Positions 53,336-62,781 of a DNA stretch of 64,000 nt are shown in pieces. The translations under genes were made by a program, and so were the position numbers. This DNA comes from DATFNI01 sp963787205. GTDB lineage: Bacteria > Bacteroidota > Rhodothermia > Balneolales > DATFMH01. The notes beneath the pieces are model-generated. The model had not been told where the DNA came from and ran no database searches. It worked only from the letters and a program-made list of their open reading frames with translations. Location of the stretch: positions 1 to 64,000 of the forward strand of contig CAWBCD010000021.1 of assembly GCA_963787205.1 (NCBI GenBank). The letters are read 5' to 3'. Each line of letters opens with the position of its first letter. Positions within the stretch are counted from its first letter, which is position 1.

Positions 53336-54868
53336 TTATTTCAACAGGATCATCTTTTTTGTGTTGGTAAAATTACCCGCTTTCAACCGGTAGAAATAGA
53401 CTCCGGTCGACAGATTATCCGCGTGAAAAGTGACCGTGTGTGCTCCCGCATTCTGCATCTTGTCAACAAGGACAGCTACTTCCCTTCCGGTAACATCAAA
53501 CACCGTCAGACGAACGTGTTGGGCACTTTTGAGCTGATAGGTTATCTGCGTGGATGGGTTGAATGGATTCGGATAGTTTTGAGACAGTGAGTATCGGGTT
53601 GGGACATCAGGACCATTTTTCGATATGGCTGTTGCCAGCAAATTGATATTCACATTGGAAGCCCCGGCTTGGGTAATCGGACTGGTGTAAGTATAACTCT
53701 GTACACTGCTGCCAAGAGCAATCATATAATTATGGATCTTGGTGCTCACATGAACGAGATAGTTTCCATTATTATCCGTTTGCGTTTGACTGAACCCTGT
53801 ATCGGCGCTCTGCGCGTATACATCGATCATAAATCCCGGTGCATTACCGTTGATGGTGACCCGACCGCTGATTGTTGAGTTGGTATTGTATATTCGGAGG
53901 TCATGATTCAGGTTGTCTCCCGATTGTACACTGCCAAAGGTATACTGAGCAGTAACGATGCTGGTGTCGCGGTTATCACCGGCACCAAGATTCAGATTGC
54001 TCAATGGCAACTCGCTCGAGAGCAGGCCTATCTTGAATACCCCTGATGTATCTGTTACCGTATTCCGGTTTAGGCTCCCATTCATTGAGTTGATATATAC
54101 ATCGCTGTCGATCATTGGCATTCCATTGTCACCCAATAAGGTTCCGGTAATGGATGCCGAAGCCATAGTTATAGTAAAATCGTTGTTGGGATATGAGGTT
54201 GCCACACTCTTATCGAGAGTCATGGAATATCGGTCAGGGGATATAATATCCGATCCTAAAGAGGTAATGTTATCAACCTTCAATCGCCAGGGGTTACCCG
54301 TGGTATCAGCGTTCATCTGAATAGTAAAATTGCCGCTTGCATCGGTAATAGCTGTCCAAAAATTACCGTTGTATTCTGCCCCCAGGTTTACAACGGCATT
54401 TTGTACACCTCCGCTCGCATCAGAAACATTTCCGGAAATAGTAAAGGTTGGTGAAGCAAGAGCTGTAACAGTTGCAGAGACCGTTTTCGTCATCTGATGG
54501 TTCTCGTAGGACAATATGTAATGTGCAGGCGCCAAGCCAACGGGCTGTTTAAAGGAAACATGTCCATCCGCCATTCCATCCATGTCGGGCGGACCGTTAT
54601 GTCCCACTGTGTCGCCGTCGATTTGAATGAAATAATTCCACATGATATCGCCAGAGTTAATCGTGCCGCTATTATCTTCATCGATCCATACTTCAACCAG
54701 CGTGGTATCCCCCGGTGCAGGTAAATCATAACTCCATGACAGAGTATCTCCGGAAGTCATAGTAAAGCTTGTAGCCTGGTTGTTAACCAACAGATTAGTA
54801 ACCTGGCCGTACGCGTCAAAGGCGTACAGAGCAAGTAAAGTGAATAATGAGAGTAGCATTTTTTTCAT
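53336..54868 (-). CDS. secreted repeat-domain protein with type IX sorting domain
   Basis: 510 residues with a Sec signal (MKKMLLSLFTLLALYAFDAYG, cleavage before QV), two or more carboxypeptidase-regulatory-like beta-sandwich modules (FTISGNVSDASGG, TISGRVTINGN) and a Por-type C-terminal sorting domain of about 80 residues (SLSQNYPNPFNPSTQI, LTVFDVTGREVAVLVDK, LSTGVYFYRLKAG, ending KKMILLK). It should be exported to the cell surface or medium by the type IX system, none of whose genes lie in this window. This is the best taxonomic marker here. No enzymatic domain recognised. Confidence 0.92.
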   Translation of the reverse strand: MKKMLLSLFTLLALYAFDAYGQVTNLLVNNQATSFTMTSGDTLSWSYDLPAPGDTTLVEVWIDEDNSGTINSGDIMWNYFIQIDGDTVGHNGPPDMDGMADGHVSFKQPVGLAPAHYILSYENHQMTKTVSATVTALASPTFTISGNVSDASGGVQNAVVNLGAEYNGNFWTAITDASGNFTIQMNADTTGNPWRLKVDNITSLGSDIISPDRYSMTLDKSVATSYPNNDFTITMASASITGTLLGDNGMPMIDSDVYINSMNGSLNRNTVTDTSGVFKIGLLSSELPLSNLNLGAGDNRDTSIVTAQYTFGSVQSGDNLNHDLRIYNTNSTISGRVTINGNAPGFMIDVYAQSADTGFSQTQTDNNGNYLVHVSTKIHNYMIALGSSVQSYTYTSPITQAGASNVNINLLATAISKNGPDVPTRYSLSQNYPNPFNPSTQITYQLKSAQHVRLTVFDVTGREVAVLVDKMQNAGAHTVTFHADNLSTGVYFYRLKAGNFTNTKKMILLK

Positions 54869-55722
54869 TGGACACCTCCGTTTTGTATGGTTTTATCCTG
54901 GTTAATGCGGTCTGTTTTAGGTTATCAAAATCCCCTAAGATTTTATCTGTTACCTTATCATCATAAATAACAGGGCTCTCTTATTGACAGAGCCCTGATC
55001 AATTTCCGTAAAAAGATTATGTTGTTTTTAATCCCACAGAATTTCAGGAAGTCTGAATAAAGGTATAACCAGTTTGTAGAAAATTGATCCCATTAATCCA
55101 TTTTATATATGGATAATCTTTCGTTTCTATGTACCTACTTCGAAGCCTGATTATCAAGCATAATAAAAGCACAAGTTAAAGGATGGACTTCGTCTGTGTG
55201 CCGTCAGAAAGATAAAAAACATCCACACGCACAAACCTGATGTTTATTTAGCTTAAACAAAAAGACATAAAGACAATAGCTATATCTTTAACTGCAAAAA
55301 ATATGAGGTTTTATCCATGAATTGTCAATAGAAAAATCATTTGTGAATCCGCTACAATAATCTGTTTATCAATTTCTTACGTTTAGACTGATCGCTTTCA
55401 TTAGGATTACAATAAAAAAATTCGGTTCATATGGGAGGGATGCTAAAAAGATTGCATGAAAGATCAATTAAAGCACATTTTCAGGTGTTTGATTACCTTG
55501 TTGAGCTATCCGGAAAAGAAGTAACGCTTTTATACATAACGTATCATATCTGAAAATAAATAAGGGCTAGATTCAAGATCTTCCTACGATTGTAATTGCT
55601 ATGTTCAGAGTCAATTCAAAAATAATATTAAAGTAGCATTCCAAAAGGAGGCCTTTGAAATACATTCCTCTCAAAAATGTTATAGTAGCCGAAATTCTTT
55701 ACCCGACAACCACGATTTACCC
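54869..55722. other. 854-base AT-rich intergenic region
   Basis: Contains one hairpin (54971-54997). A 41-codon frame (near 55430-55552) has no recognisable features and is not called. No RNA gene was identified. Confidence 0.5.
54971..54997. terminator. CAGGGCTCT hairpin, possible terminator
   Basis: CAGGGCTCT and AGAGCCCTG form a 9-base perfect stem. On the minus strand TTATTTATG follows, a weak T-rich tail. It lies far (0.7 kb) from the nearest upstream gene in that direction. Confidence 0.5.
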
Positions 55723-56601
55723 TCAAAATGGCAGTGTAACCCCCAGCCAGGGTATCCCTATAATTTCTGAAACTTCCGTCGGATGAATGATGCCAAAATC
55801 GACTGCGAAATGTTCGGGTGCCCACCGTAAACCAAACGAAATAATACCGGTCGTTTTATTATTCACCGCAAAAAAGTAGTTCTCCGTTATCAGATATACT
55901 TTCTGACTGGTACGGACCATGCCACTGATGTTAAACATGGGAGAACTCGACCATGATCTGTCTGCGTAGCCATAGCCCAGTCCAAAGGAGAGGTTGTTGT
56001 CGTGGTTACCGATTGTTGCTATCCCGTAAACAATGCCTACACCATAGCCATTTTCCCCCGCGAGACCGCCAAAAAGTCCACCGGCTGCCAAATAAAAATT
56101 ATTGGATTTAATTGGGATAGAAATTTTGGGATTAAACCAAAAGGGGACATAAGAAGCCCCAAACAAAAATGTGGGTACCAGTCCGCCACCAATAGTAATA
56201 TTGTCGGTTACTCCAACGGACAGGTTATTAAAGAAAATCCAGGTATTTTGATAATAACCATGTCCTGCGCTCAATCCAATAGCATTAGTCGTGAACAGAT
56301 AGCGGGTCGCACTCGGATTTTAAAACCAATATTTTCCCTCTTTCATGCGGTCTGGTTTGATCTCCGTCCGGTTTTTAATGATGGATCGTGGTATAGTGAT
56401 CTTTCCGATTTTTTGAACATTCAGAACCAGCGAGGTGTCATTCTGGGATACCAGCCTTCCGATGAACACATCGTTTCCGTTTGTCTCCACCCGGTATATG
56501 GTGCTGTCCCGGAGTGAACCCTGGGCAAGTGCACGGGACGGTATGTTTATCATCAGACAATACATCAACAAACAAATGGGCAAAAAAGCGTTTATTTTCA
56601 T
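55723..56601 (-). pseudogene. outer-membrane beta-barrel-like protein interrupted by an in-frame TAA
   Basis: The minus-strand frame from 56601 gives a signal peptide (LMINIPSRALA then QG) and a small beta-rich domain (VFIGRLVSQNDTSLVLNVQ). It ends at codon 94 with KEGKYWF and TAA at 56322-56320. The same frame continues NPSATRYLFTTNAIG, then SAGHGYYQNTWIFFNN and a barrel-like C-terminal region to 55723. In relatives the junction reads YWFENP-like, so GAA to TAA would explain the stop. The reading frame is otherwise intact (292 codons). Confidence 0.75.
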
Positions 56602-57028
56602 ATCGACTCCCTGTGATGCAGAATCTCATTTCTATTGATGTAAGTATTTTTGAGGGAAATAGTTATCACTCTCATCTTAAAAGATTCCTTCGAATCCACT
56701 CTATCCGATCCGTCAAAATTTACCTCTGCAAAACGTCTCTTTTCTTCCAAGTCGAGTGTATTTATGATACTTAAATATAAATCATCCATAACGCAATTAA
56801 GATTACGTTAATAAGCTAAGTTTTGCAGGGCAACTTCTTTATTCCTCCAACATGAAGGATCTGATCTTGCATCGGTTATTCAGATCACACTTTCTTTTGA
56901 AAAGAGGCCGTGTAAATAATAAATAATCCAGCTAATTTAGTTTTGGAGGAGTAAAGTATGGGTAAACAAATAACGATCAGTGCAGTAATGCGCTGAAAAT
57001 TCATCAGTATAAAAGGAGACGATGAACG
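56602..57028. other. intergenic region upstream of the small membrane protein
   Basis: Holds a possible 12-codon leader frame with a strong SD (56958-56996). A 63-codon minus-strand frame (56598-56789) ends with an ATGA overlap onto the outer-membrane gene but has no SD and no recognisable domain, so it is not called. Confidence 0.5.
56958..56996 (+). other. 12-codon SD-led reading frame (possible leader peptide)
   Basis: ATGGGTAAACAAATAACGAT opens a 12-residue frame (MGKQITISAVMR) 7 bases after a perfect GGAGGAG. It lies 32 bases before the 59-residue protein. Could be a leader peptide or a gene remnant. Confidence 0.35.
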
Positions 57029-57208
57029 ATGAATAAGGGAATGTTTGTCATTTTAATCGCTATTATTGCAACTCTGGCATCGATTATTATTCAGTTTTAT
57101 ATGAGGGATCGGGAAATAACGCCAGCTCTCAGACGCACCATTTGGGGGCTTTTTATTGCCGGGGTTTCTGTATTGATTATCACAGTGGCAGTTTTGATAA
57201 CCAGATAA
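57029..57208 (+). CDS. 59-residue two-helix membrane protein, unknown function
   Basis: Starts at ATG 57029 after AAAAGGAG, 11 bases away. Two hydrophobic helices (FVILIAIIATLASIIIQFY and LFIAGVSVLIITVAVLI) are joined by a charged loop (MRDREITPALRRT). A 4-codon frame ATG-AAC-GAT-GAA-TAA (57022-57036) overlaps its start, closer to the SD, so initiation may be indirect. Not recognised. Confidence 0.6.
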   Translation: MNKGMFVILIAIIATLASIIIQFYMRDREITPALRRTIWGLFIAGVSVLIITVAVLITR

Positions 57209-57399
57209 TCCATCTGCCAGTCAGTTGTATCGGTCGATATAAAAAGAACCACATTTAGTGGTTTGAGTTGATTAAGTGACTAAGAGATTTTTGATCATTT
57301 CACCTGTATGTACTTAAATTCAGACTATTTTATCTTAAAACAATAATTATTAATTTACAATCAGTTGCTTGATATTGCATTTCTCGTAAATTGAATATT

Positions 57400-58701
57400 A
57401 TGAGGGGTGTTCTTGTCTTCATATTTATAAGCTTGTTTAGCTTATTGTCCCGGCAGGACGGGGCGCCAGTCAGTTCCCCGAGAGTGAATCTGATCCAGGT
57501 CGACGGTGCCATAGGGCCAACAACCTATTCGTACATTGCGCGGGGCATCAGAGAGTCGGAACGGCAACAGGCACAATGCCTTATCATTGAACTTGATACG
57601 CCCGGTGGCCTGTTGGAAGCGACACAGGAAATCGTTAAAGCTATTCTTGCATCCAAGGTGCCGGTTGTTGTCTATGTAGCTCCACAGGGTGCGTCGGCCG
57701 GTAGTGCAGGTACGTTTATCACCCTGGCAGCACATATCGCTGCAATGGCTCCAGCCACCAATATCGGGGCTGCACACCCGGTAACGATAGGAGGCGCCCA
57801 GCAGATGGATACGGTGATGAGTGAGAAGATCGTCAACTATTCGGAAAGCTATATTGAGAGCATCGCCAGCCGAAGAAAACGCAATGTGGAATGGGCAAAA
57901 AAGGCAGTTCGGGAGAGCGCATCAATTACAGCCGACGAAGCATTAAAGATCAACGTTATTGACCTGATCGCCGACAACCTGGCCGATTTGCTGCAGAAGA
58001 TTGACGGAAAAGAAGTAGACGGAAAAGTTCTGCATACGAAGACGGCGGAGATCGTACCGGTGAAGATGACCAAAGGTGAGGAACTGCTCCGTTTCCTGTT
58101 TCACCCGGAAGTAATGTTCATTCTGATGCTCATCGCCATCTATGGTATCATAGGTGAGATCAGCAACCCGGGCGCCATTTTCCCGGGCGTAACCGGTGCC
58201 ATTGCGCTGATCTTACTGCTTTATACCGTCGCTGCCATGCCGGTAAATGTCGCCGGATTTGCCCTAATTGGCCTGGCCATCATCCTGTTCATCCTGGAAG
58301 TTTTTACGCCTACTTTTGGCCTGTTGACTGTTGGTGGCGCCGTGGCATTTATACTGGGTGCACTGATGTTATTTGAGGACCTCCCGTCGATGTATCAGCT
58401 ATCTCTGAGCTTCCTGATTCCGTTTACAATCCTGACCGTTCTTTTCTTTGTATTTATTGTGAGTGCAGGTATCAAAGCCCAGTTCATGAAGGTAAAATCG
58501 GGCAGGGAAACGATGCTTGGAGAGGAAGCTATTGCGTTGACCGACATTGGAAAAGATGTGGGACGTGTGATCATAGAGGGTGAAAACTGGCAGGCAGTCA
58601 GTGATCAGAGCATAGCCAAAGGGGATCATTGTATAGTAACGGGCATTCACGGGTTAAAGCTAAATGTGAAATTGACAGATCATAAGGAGGAGAAGGAATG
58701 A
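57400..58701 (+). CDS. nfeD: NfeD-family membrane serine protease
   Basis: 433 residues from the ATG at 57400; the frame also opens at a TTG three codons earlier. Order: signal peptide, ClpP-like protease domain (ELDTPGGLLEATQEIV, catalytic Ser in PQGASAGSAGTFI, candidate Lys in EWAKKAV), four or five membrane helices, and a C-terminal OB-fold NfeD domain (GRVIIEGENWQAVSDQ). Full-length NfeD cleaves the C-terminus of its partner stomatin in archaea; the stomatin-type gene directly follows with a 4-base overlap. Confidence 0.93.
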   Translation: MRGVLVFIFISLFSLLSRQDGAPVSSPRVNLIQVDGAIGPTTYSYIARGIRESERQQAQCLIIELDTPGGLLEATQEIVKAILASKVPVVVYVAPQGASAGSAGTFITLAAHIAAMAPATNIGAAHPVTIGGAQQMDTVMSEKIVNYSESYIESIASRRKRNVEWAKKAVRESASITADEALKINVIDLIADNLADLLQKIDGKEVDGKVLHTKTAEIVPVKMTKGEELLRFLFHPEVMFILMLIAIYGIIGEISNPGAIFPGVTGAIALILLLYTVAAMPVNVAGFALIGLAIILFILEVFTPTFGLLTVGGAVAFILGALMLFEDLPSMYQLSLSFLIPFTILTVLFFVFIVSAGIKAQFMKVKSGRETMLGEEAIALTDIGKDVGRVIIEGENWQAVSDQSIAKGDHCIVTGIHGLKLNVKLTDHKEEKE

Positions 58702-59489
58702 ACGGAACAGAAGAACTGACGAGCCTGATTGTATGGGTCGTCACCATTATTGTTGTTTTAGCTGTCTTTCTGCCGCAGATCATACGTATTTTACGTGAGT
58801 ACGATCGCGGAGTCATATTCCGGCTTGGGAAGTTGTTGCGTGCGAAAGGCCCCGGCCTGGTGCTGCTAATTCCATTCATTGATAGAATGGTGAAAGTGGA
58901 TATGCGGATCCTGACGATTAATGTAGCCAAACAGGAGGTCATCACGCGCGATAATGTGACGATCAACGTGGATGCGATCATTTTTTTTCGCGTTGTGGAT
59001 GCCGAAGCCGCTATTGTGAAGGTGGAGCGATTCCTGGAAGCAACGTCCCTTTTCGGGCAGACCACGCTGCGTAGCGTGCTGGGACAAGTCGAACTGGATG
59101 AACTGTTGGCGGAACGAGACAAGATCAACCTGAAGATTCAGGATATTCTGGACATTCAGACGGATCCATGGGGAATCAAGGTCACATCCGTTGAAATAAA
59201 GGATGTTGTTTTGCCGGACTCCATGAAACGGGCCATGGCAAGACAGGCTGAGATGGAACGGGAGCGTCGTGCTAAGATCATCAACGCACAGGGTGAGTAT
59301 CAGGCTGCAGAGAAACTGGTGTTAGCCGGAGAAATGATCAGCAAGGTGCCGACGGCTCTGCAGATCCGCTTCCTGCAGGCAATGGCCGATATGAGCGGGG
59401 AACACAGCACCTTCCTGTTCATGCCCATCCCGATGGATATGATGGACGCGTTCACAAATCACAAGGCTAAGGAAAAAGTACTGGATTAA
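58698..59489 (+). CDS. slipin (stomatin-like SPFH/Band 7) protein
   Basis: 263 residues: one N-terminal membrane hairpin (LIVWVVTIIVVLAVFLPQII) and then an SPFH domain (REYDRGVIFRLGKLLRAKGP, ILTINVAKQEVITRDNV). A coiled-coil region (MARQAEMERERRAKIINAQG) and a C-terminal oligomerisation segment follow. Forms membrane microdomains and is the usual substrate or partner of NfeD; ATGA overlap with nfeD indicates one operon. Confidence 0.95.
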   Translation: MNGTEELTSLIVWVVTIIVVLAVFLPQIIRILREYDRGVIFRLGKLLRAKGPGLVLLIPFIDRMVKVDMRILTINVAKQEVITRDNVTINVDAIIFFRVVDAEAAIVKVERFLEATSLFGQTTLRSVLGQVELDELLAERDKINLKIQDILDIQTDPWGIKVTSVEIKDVVLPDSMKRAMARQAEMERERRAKIINAQGEYQAAEKLVLAGEMISKVPTALQIRFLQAMADMSGEHSTFLFMPIPMDMMDAFTNHKAKEKVLD

Positions 59490-59490
59490 C

Positions 59491-59682
59491 TCAGGCCGCT
59501 TCCTGATTCCTGGACTTTTGCCACAGAGTCATCAAAATGACGATGGAACCAAATGAAAGGGTAGCTCCCATGAAAAAATCCGTCAGGTGGCCGGATGGAA
59601 CCCAAACATGAATAATGAGGCCCGTTGCAATTGCCAGATATGCAAGTTTGAGTCTCGTCTTTTTTGCAAGTCCGAATGCCAT
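59491..59682 (-). CDS. small two-helix membrane protein
   Basis: 63 residues from the ATG at 59682, chosen because TAGGAG lies 8 bases before it; the frame opens at 59724. Two hydrophobic helices (LKLAYLAIATGLIIHVWVP and FFMGATLSFGSIVILMTLW). Its stop is only one base from the slipin stop on the other strand. Unknown function. Confidence 0.65.
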   Translation of the reverse strand: MAFGLAKKTRLKLAYLAIATGLIIHVWVPSGHLTDFFMGATLSFGSIVILMTLWQKSRNQEAA

Positions 59683-59767
59683 AACGTGTTCTCCTAAGTT
59701 AATGTGTAACTGAAAATACAACACTAACGGTCAATTGCACAAGAATTCAGGTTCCCTTTTGAGGGCT

Positions 59768-61546
59768 TTAACTTCTTCCTACCAGATATTTATTGATCGA
59801 GAAGGCGGCTTTTCTGCCATCGGCTACGGCACGAATGGCGTCATCGGGACCCGTCTGGCAGTCGCCGCCTGCATAGAGACCGGCGATGTTGGTAGCGAGG
59901 GTATCCGTATCGACTTCAAAGGTTCCCCAGCGGGTAAGTTTAACATCCGAGTTTTCTGCAAACGACGCATCTACTTTTTGTCCGATGGCCATGATGCAGG
60001 TATCCGCCTCGATTGTATATTCCGAACCGCGAATGGGAACAGGGCGCCGGCGACCGCTGTTGTCCGGTTCACCAAGCTCCATGCGGATGGCATCGATATG
60101 GAGTCTGTTCCCATTGCGCGTAATACGTACGGGAGCGGCGAGATAATGGAAATCTACGCCTTCTTCCTGTGCTTCTTCAATCTCTTCTCGGTTGGCAGGC
60201 ATCTCTAGTTCTGTCCGGCGATATAACACCTGTACCTCTTTTGCTCCCAATCTTACCGAAGAACGGCACACATCCATCGCGGTGTTACCACCGCCGACCA
60301 CGACCACCTTTTCACCCAGGTCGGGACGTTCACCCGAGGCGATTTCGTCGAGAAAATCCACACCAACCAGTATGCCCGGTGTATCCATTCCATCGATAGG
60401 CATGCCGGTACCGATCTGAGCACCGACTGAGAGATAGACGGCATCATATTTATCCTGAAGTTGTTTCAACGTGACATTTTTGCCGATCGAAATACCTGTG
60501 ATCACTTTTACACCGGTATCGAGTATCACCTGAATCTCGCGATCAAGCACCGCTTTTGGCAGGCGGTATTCGGGAATTCCATACCTTAGCATGCCGCCCA
60601 GATGTTCATGCTTTTCATAAACAGTTACCCCATGACCATACTGACGCAGATAGTATGCAGCAGACAAACCGGATGGGCCGCCACCAACGATGGCAATATT
60701 TTTGCCTGATTCGCCAACATTATCGTATGGACGCAGGATTTCGTTCTTTTGATCGGCCGTCTTGTCTGTGATATAGCGTTTGAGCCAGCGCACCGGTATG
60801 GCCTCACCGTTGTGAGAGAGGGCACAGACATCCTGGCAACGGGCCGTACAAACGCGGCCGCAGGACTCAGAGAATGGATTCGATTCGTAGAGGATCTTTA
60901 AGCCGTCATCCAGCCGGTTTTCCCTGATCGCACGGATATACTCCGGTATGTCCATATGAGCGGGACAGGCTTCGACACAAAGGCCACATTCGAGGCAGCG
61001 GGCGGCTTCATCAAGAGCCAGTTCATCGTCATAACCCAGTGCCATTTCCTCGAAAGTGAATTTTCGAACATCCGGTTCAACAACGGGCATCTTGTGCAGC
61101 TCGGGAGCGAGTAACCATGCCTCTTCATCTCTCCTGTATCCCTTTTCTTCCTTATTCCACGGTTTCTCATCCACGCCCGGGATGAAACGGAACTCATCCG
61201 GATCATTGGTGACCCACTTGTATTCATTCGACATCCCCAGTGAACCGGTTGGACAAACATCCACGCAGAGCCCGCACCAGCAACAGCGACCATAATCAAT
61301 TTTGGGACGCAACCCGCTGTCGCCGTCGGTTGCCTCTATGCCTTCAACTGGTACCATGTCGATGGCTTCATTCTGACAGATTTCTTCGCAGGTTCCACAT
61401 CCGATGCATTTCTCTATGTCGTTGACATGAAATCCACGATAACGGTCGGCTCCTTCCCGGTCATCAATAGGTTTGTTGATTGTGTACGGTTTCTCCAGTG
61501 CCCGTTCCCAGGCATAAAACGGCGAAATAAGATCTTTCAGACTCAT
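59768..61546 (-). CDS. fused NuoI-like ferredoxin and GltD/NfnB-type FAD/NAD(P)H oxidoreductase
   Basis: 592 residues. The N-terminal 2[4Fe-4S] ferredoxin has cysteines 47, 50, 53, 57 (EKCIGCGTCEEIC) and 88, 91, 94, 98 (GRCCWCGLCVDVC), like NuoI. From about residue 165 a GltD/NfnB-like module follows: a cysteine-rich domain (RCLECGLCVEACP, GRVCTARCQDVC), FAD motif IAIVGGGPSGLSAAYYL (residues 284-300), NAD(P) motif VVVVGGGNTAMDVC, and the C-terminal YAGGDCQTGPDDAIRAV. Complex I normally uses NuoEFG for NADH; here one chain carries both the NuoI wire and a pyridine-nucleotide oxidoreductase. It is the last gene after nuoD, 5 bases away. Cofactor choice, NADPH or NADH, is not certain. Confidence 0.92.
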   Translation of the reverse strand: MSLKDLISPFYAWERALEKPYTINKPIDDREGADRYRGFHVNDIEKCIGCGTCEEICQNEAIDMVPVEGIEATDGDSGLRPKIDYGRCCWCGLCVDVCPTGSLGMSNEYKWVTNDPDEFRFIPGVDEKPWNKEEKGYRRDEEAWLLAPELHKMPVVEPDVRKFTFEEMALGYDDELALDEAARCLECGLCVEACPAHMDIPEYIRAIRENRLDDGLKILYESNPFSESCGRVCTARCQDVCALSHNGEAIPVRWLKRYITDKTADQKNEILRPYDNVGESGKNIAIVGGGPSGLSAAYYLRQYGHGVTVYEKHEHLGGMLRYGIPEYRLPKAVLDREIQVILDTGVKVITGISIGKNVTLKQLQDKYDAVYLSVGAQIGTGMPIDGMDTPGILVGVDFLDEIASGERPDLGEKVVVVGGGNTAMDVCRSSVRLGAKEVQVLYRRTELEMPANREEIEEAQEEGVDFHYLAAPVRITRNGNRLHIDAIRMELGEPDNSGRRRPVPIRGSEYTIEADTCIMAIGQKVDASFAENSDVKLTRWGTFEVDTDTLATNIAGLYAGGDCQTGPDDAIRAVADGRKAAFSINKYLVGRS

Positions 61547-61551
61547 AATTA

Positions 61552-62781
61552 CTACCTTTCAATTTCCGGTGGGCACGTTTGCAGCGAGACCATGACACCG
61601 GCCAGATCTGCGATGCTCTGTCCTTCCGCTAATTTCTCGAGTACGACCATGGCGTGCGTATATCCGGCTCCACGTACATGAATGCGTCGCGGATATTCGG
61701 TGCCGTCCGACACGAGGTAATATCCCAGTTCTCCGCGCCCACTCTCTGCACGAACATAAGTTTCGCCGGCAGGTACTTTCCAATTCAGAACATTTGGCAG
61801 TTTGTTCCTCACCGGACCACTTTTCGGCATCTTTTCGATTATCTGCCGGATCAGTCGTATTGATTGTAAAATTTCTTCTTTGCGGAGTGATGATCGTTCG
61901 TAAACATCCGATGCCGAACCGGTTAGGATATCGAAATCGAGCTGATCGTATACCAGGTAGGGATTGTTTTTGCGGATGTCGATCGGTACGCCAGCGGCTC
62001 GTGCATTGGTTCCTGTAATACCATTTGGAACGACCCATTCTGAAGGTATCACACCCAACCCCTTGGCTCTGGCTTTGAACACCGCGTTATTGAACATCAC
62101 TTTTTCGACACTGCTAATCAGTTTCTCGATCTTTTTGAGTACAAACTCAAGGCGATCTGTGAAGCCTTCAGGAAGATCACGGCGTACGCCGCCGGGCAGG
62201 ATGTACATGTGGTAAACACGGCCTCCTGTGAGTTCTTCAAAGAGATCGAGGAGATAGTCGCGGTGCGTTACGGCCCACTGACCAATCGGTCCGAGGCCAA
62301 AAGAACCTGCCTGACCCCCAAGGCCCATCGTAAGGAAAGCAACACGTATCATCTCGAGGATAAGCGTGCGGAGCCAGACAGCCCTTTCCGGTACTTCAAT
62401 ATGAGCGAGTTCTTCCACGGCAGCCGCGAACAGGTACTCGTTCGGATCCGGCTCCGGCACGCAAATACGGCAAACGATCGGGAAGCACTGAATGTACTTG
62501 CGCCGCTCCATCAGTTTTTCGAAGGCACGGTGCAGGTAACCCACATGGGTCTTGCACTCACGAATGATATCGCCTTCGAGGGTCAGTTCCAGGGCCATGT
62601 TGCCGGTGACGCCCGGATGCTGAGGACCATGCCAGATTTTCAGGTATTTACCAGAGGACAGATCCAGACCTGTGGATGGGGGCAATACCGTCTCCCAGTT
62701 TAATGCCGTTTTGGGACCTTCCGGAGTTAGTAGTCCAACTCTATTTGTTTTGTTGATCTCGGACAAGTTTTTTGATCTCAT
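61552..62781 (-). CDS. nuoD: NuoD/[NiFe]-hydrogenase large-subunit homologue with CxxE/CxxE site
   Basis: 409-residue homologue of complex I 49-kDa subunit and group 4 hydrogenase large subunits. HPGVTGNMALELTLEGD and HVGYLHRAFEKLMERRKYIQ place it. The complex I HPxxHG quinone-site His is Thr here, and the region around the quinone Tyr reads CRICVPEPDPNEY. Aligned without gaps to RICGxC of hydrogenases, the first Cys (107) is kept and the second is Glu110. At the C-terminus SLQTCPPEIER aligns to DPCxxCTER with Cys403 kept and Glu406 for the second. It begins 41 bases before the end of nuoC. A different metal, or a relic fold with another substrate, is possible. Confidence 0.88.
   Translation of the reverse strand: MRSKNLSEINKTNRVGLLTPEGPKTALNWETVLPPSTGLDLSSGKYLKIWHGPQHPGVTGNMALELTLEGDIIRECKTHVGYLHRAFEKLMERRKYIQCFPIVCRICVPEPDPNEYLFAAAVEELAHIEVPERAVWLRTLILEMIRVAFLTMGLGGQAGSFGLGPIGQWAVTHRDYLLDLFEELTGGRVYHMYILPGGVRRDLPEGFTDRLEFVLKKIEKLISSVEKVMFNNAVFKARAKGLGVIPSEWVVPNGITGTNARAAGVPIDIRKNNPYLVYDQLDFDILTGSASDVYERSSLRKEEILQSIRLIRQIIEKMPKSGPVRNKLPNVLNWKVPAGETYVRAESGRGELGYYLVSDGTEYPRRIHVRGAGYTHAMVVLEKLAEGQSIADLAGVMVSLQTCPPEIER

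Noticed and set aside
56598..56789. 63-codon minus-strand frame with ATGA overlap onto the outer-membrane gene
   Set aside because: No SD, no recognised domain and AT-rich composition; the overlap alone is weak evidence.
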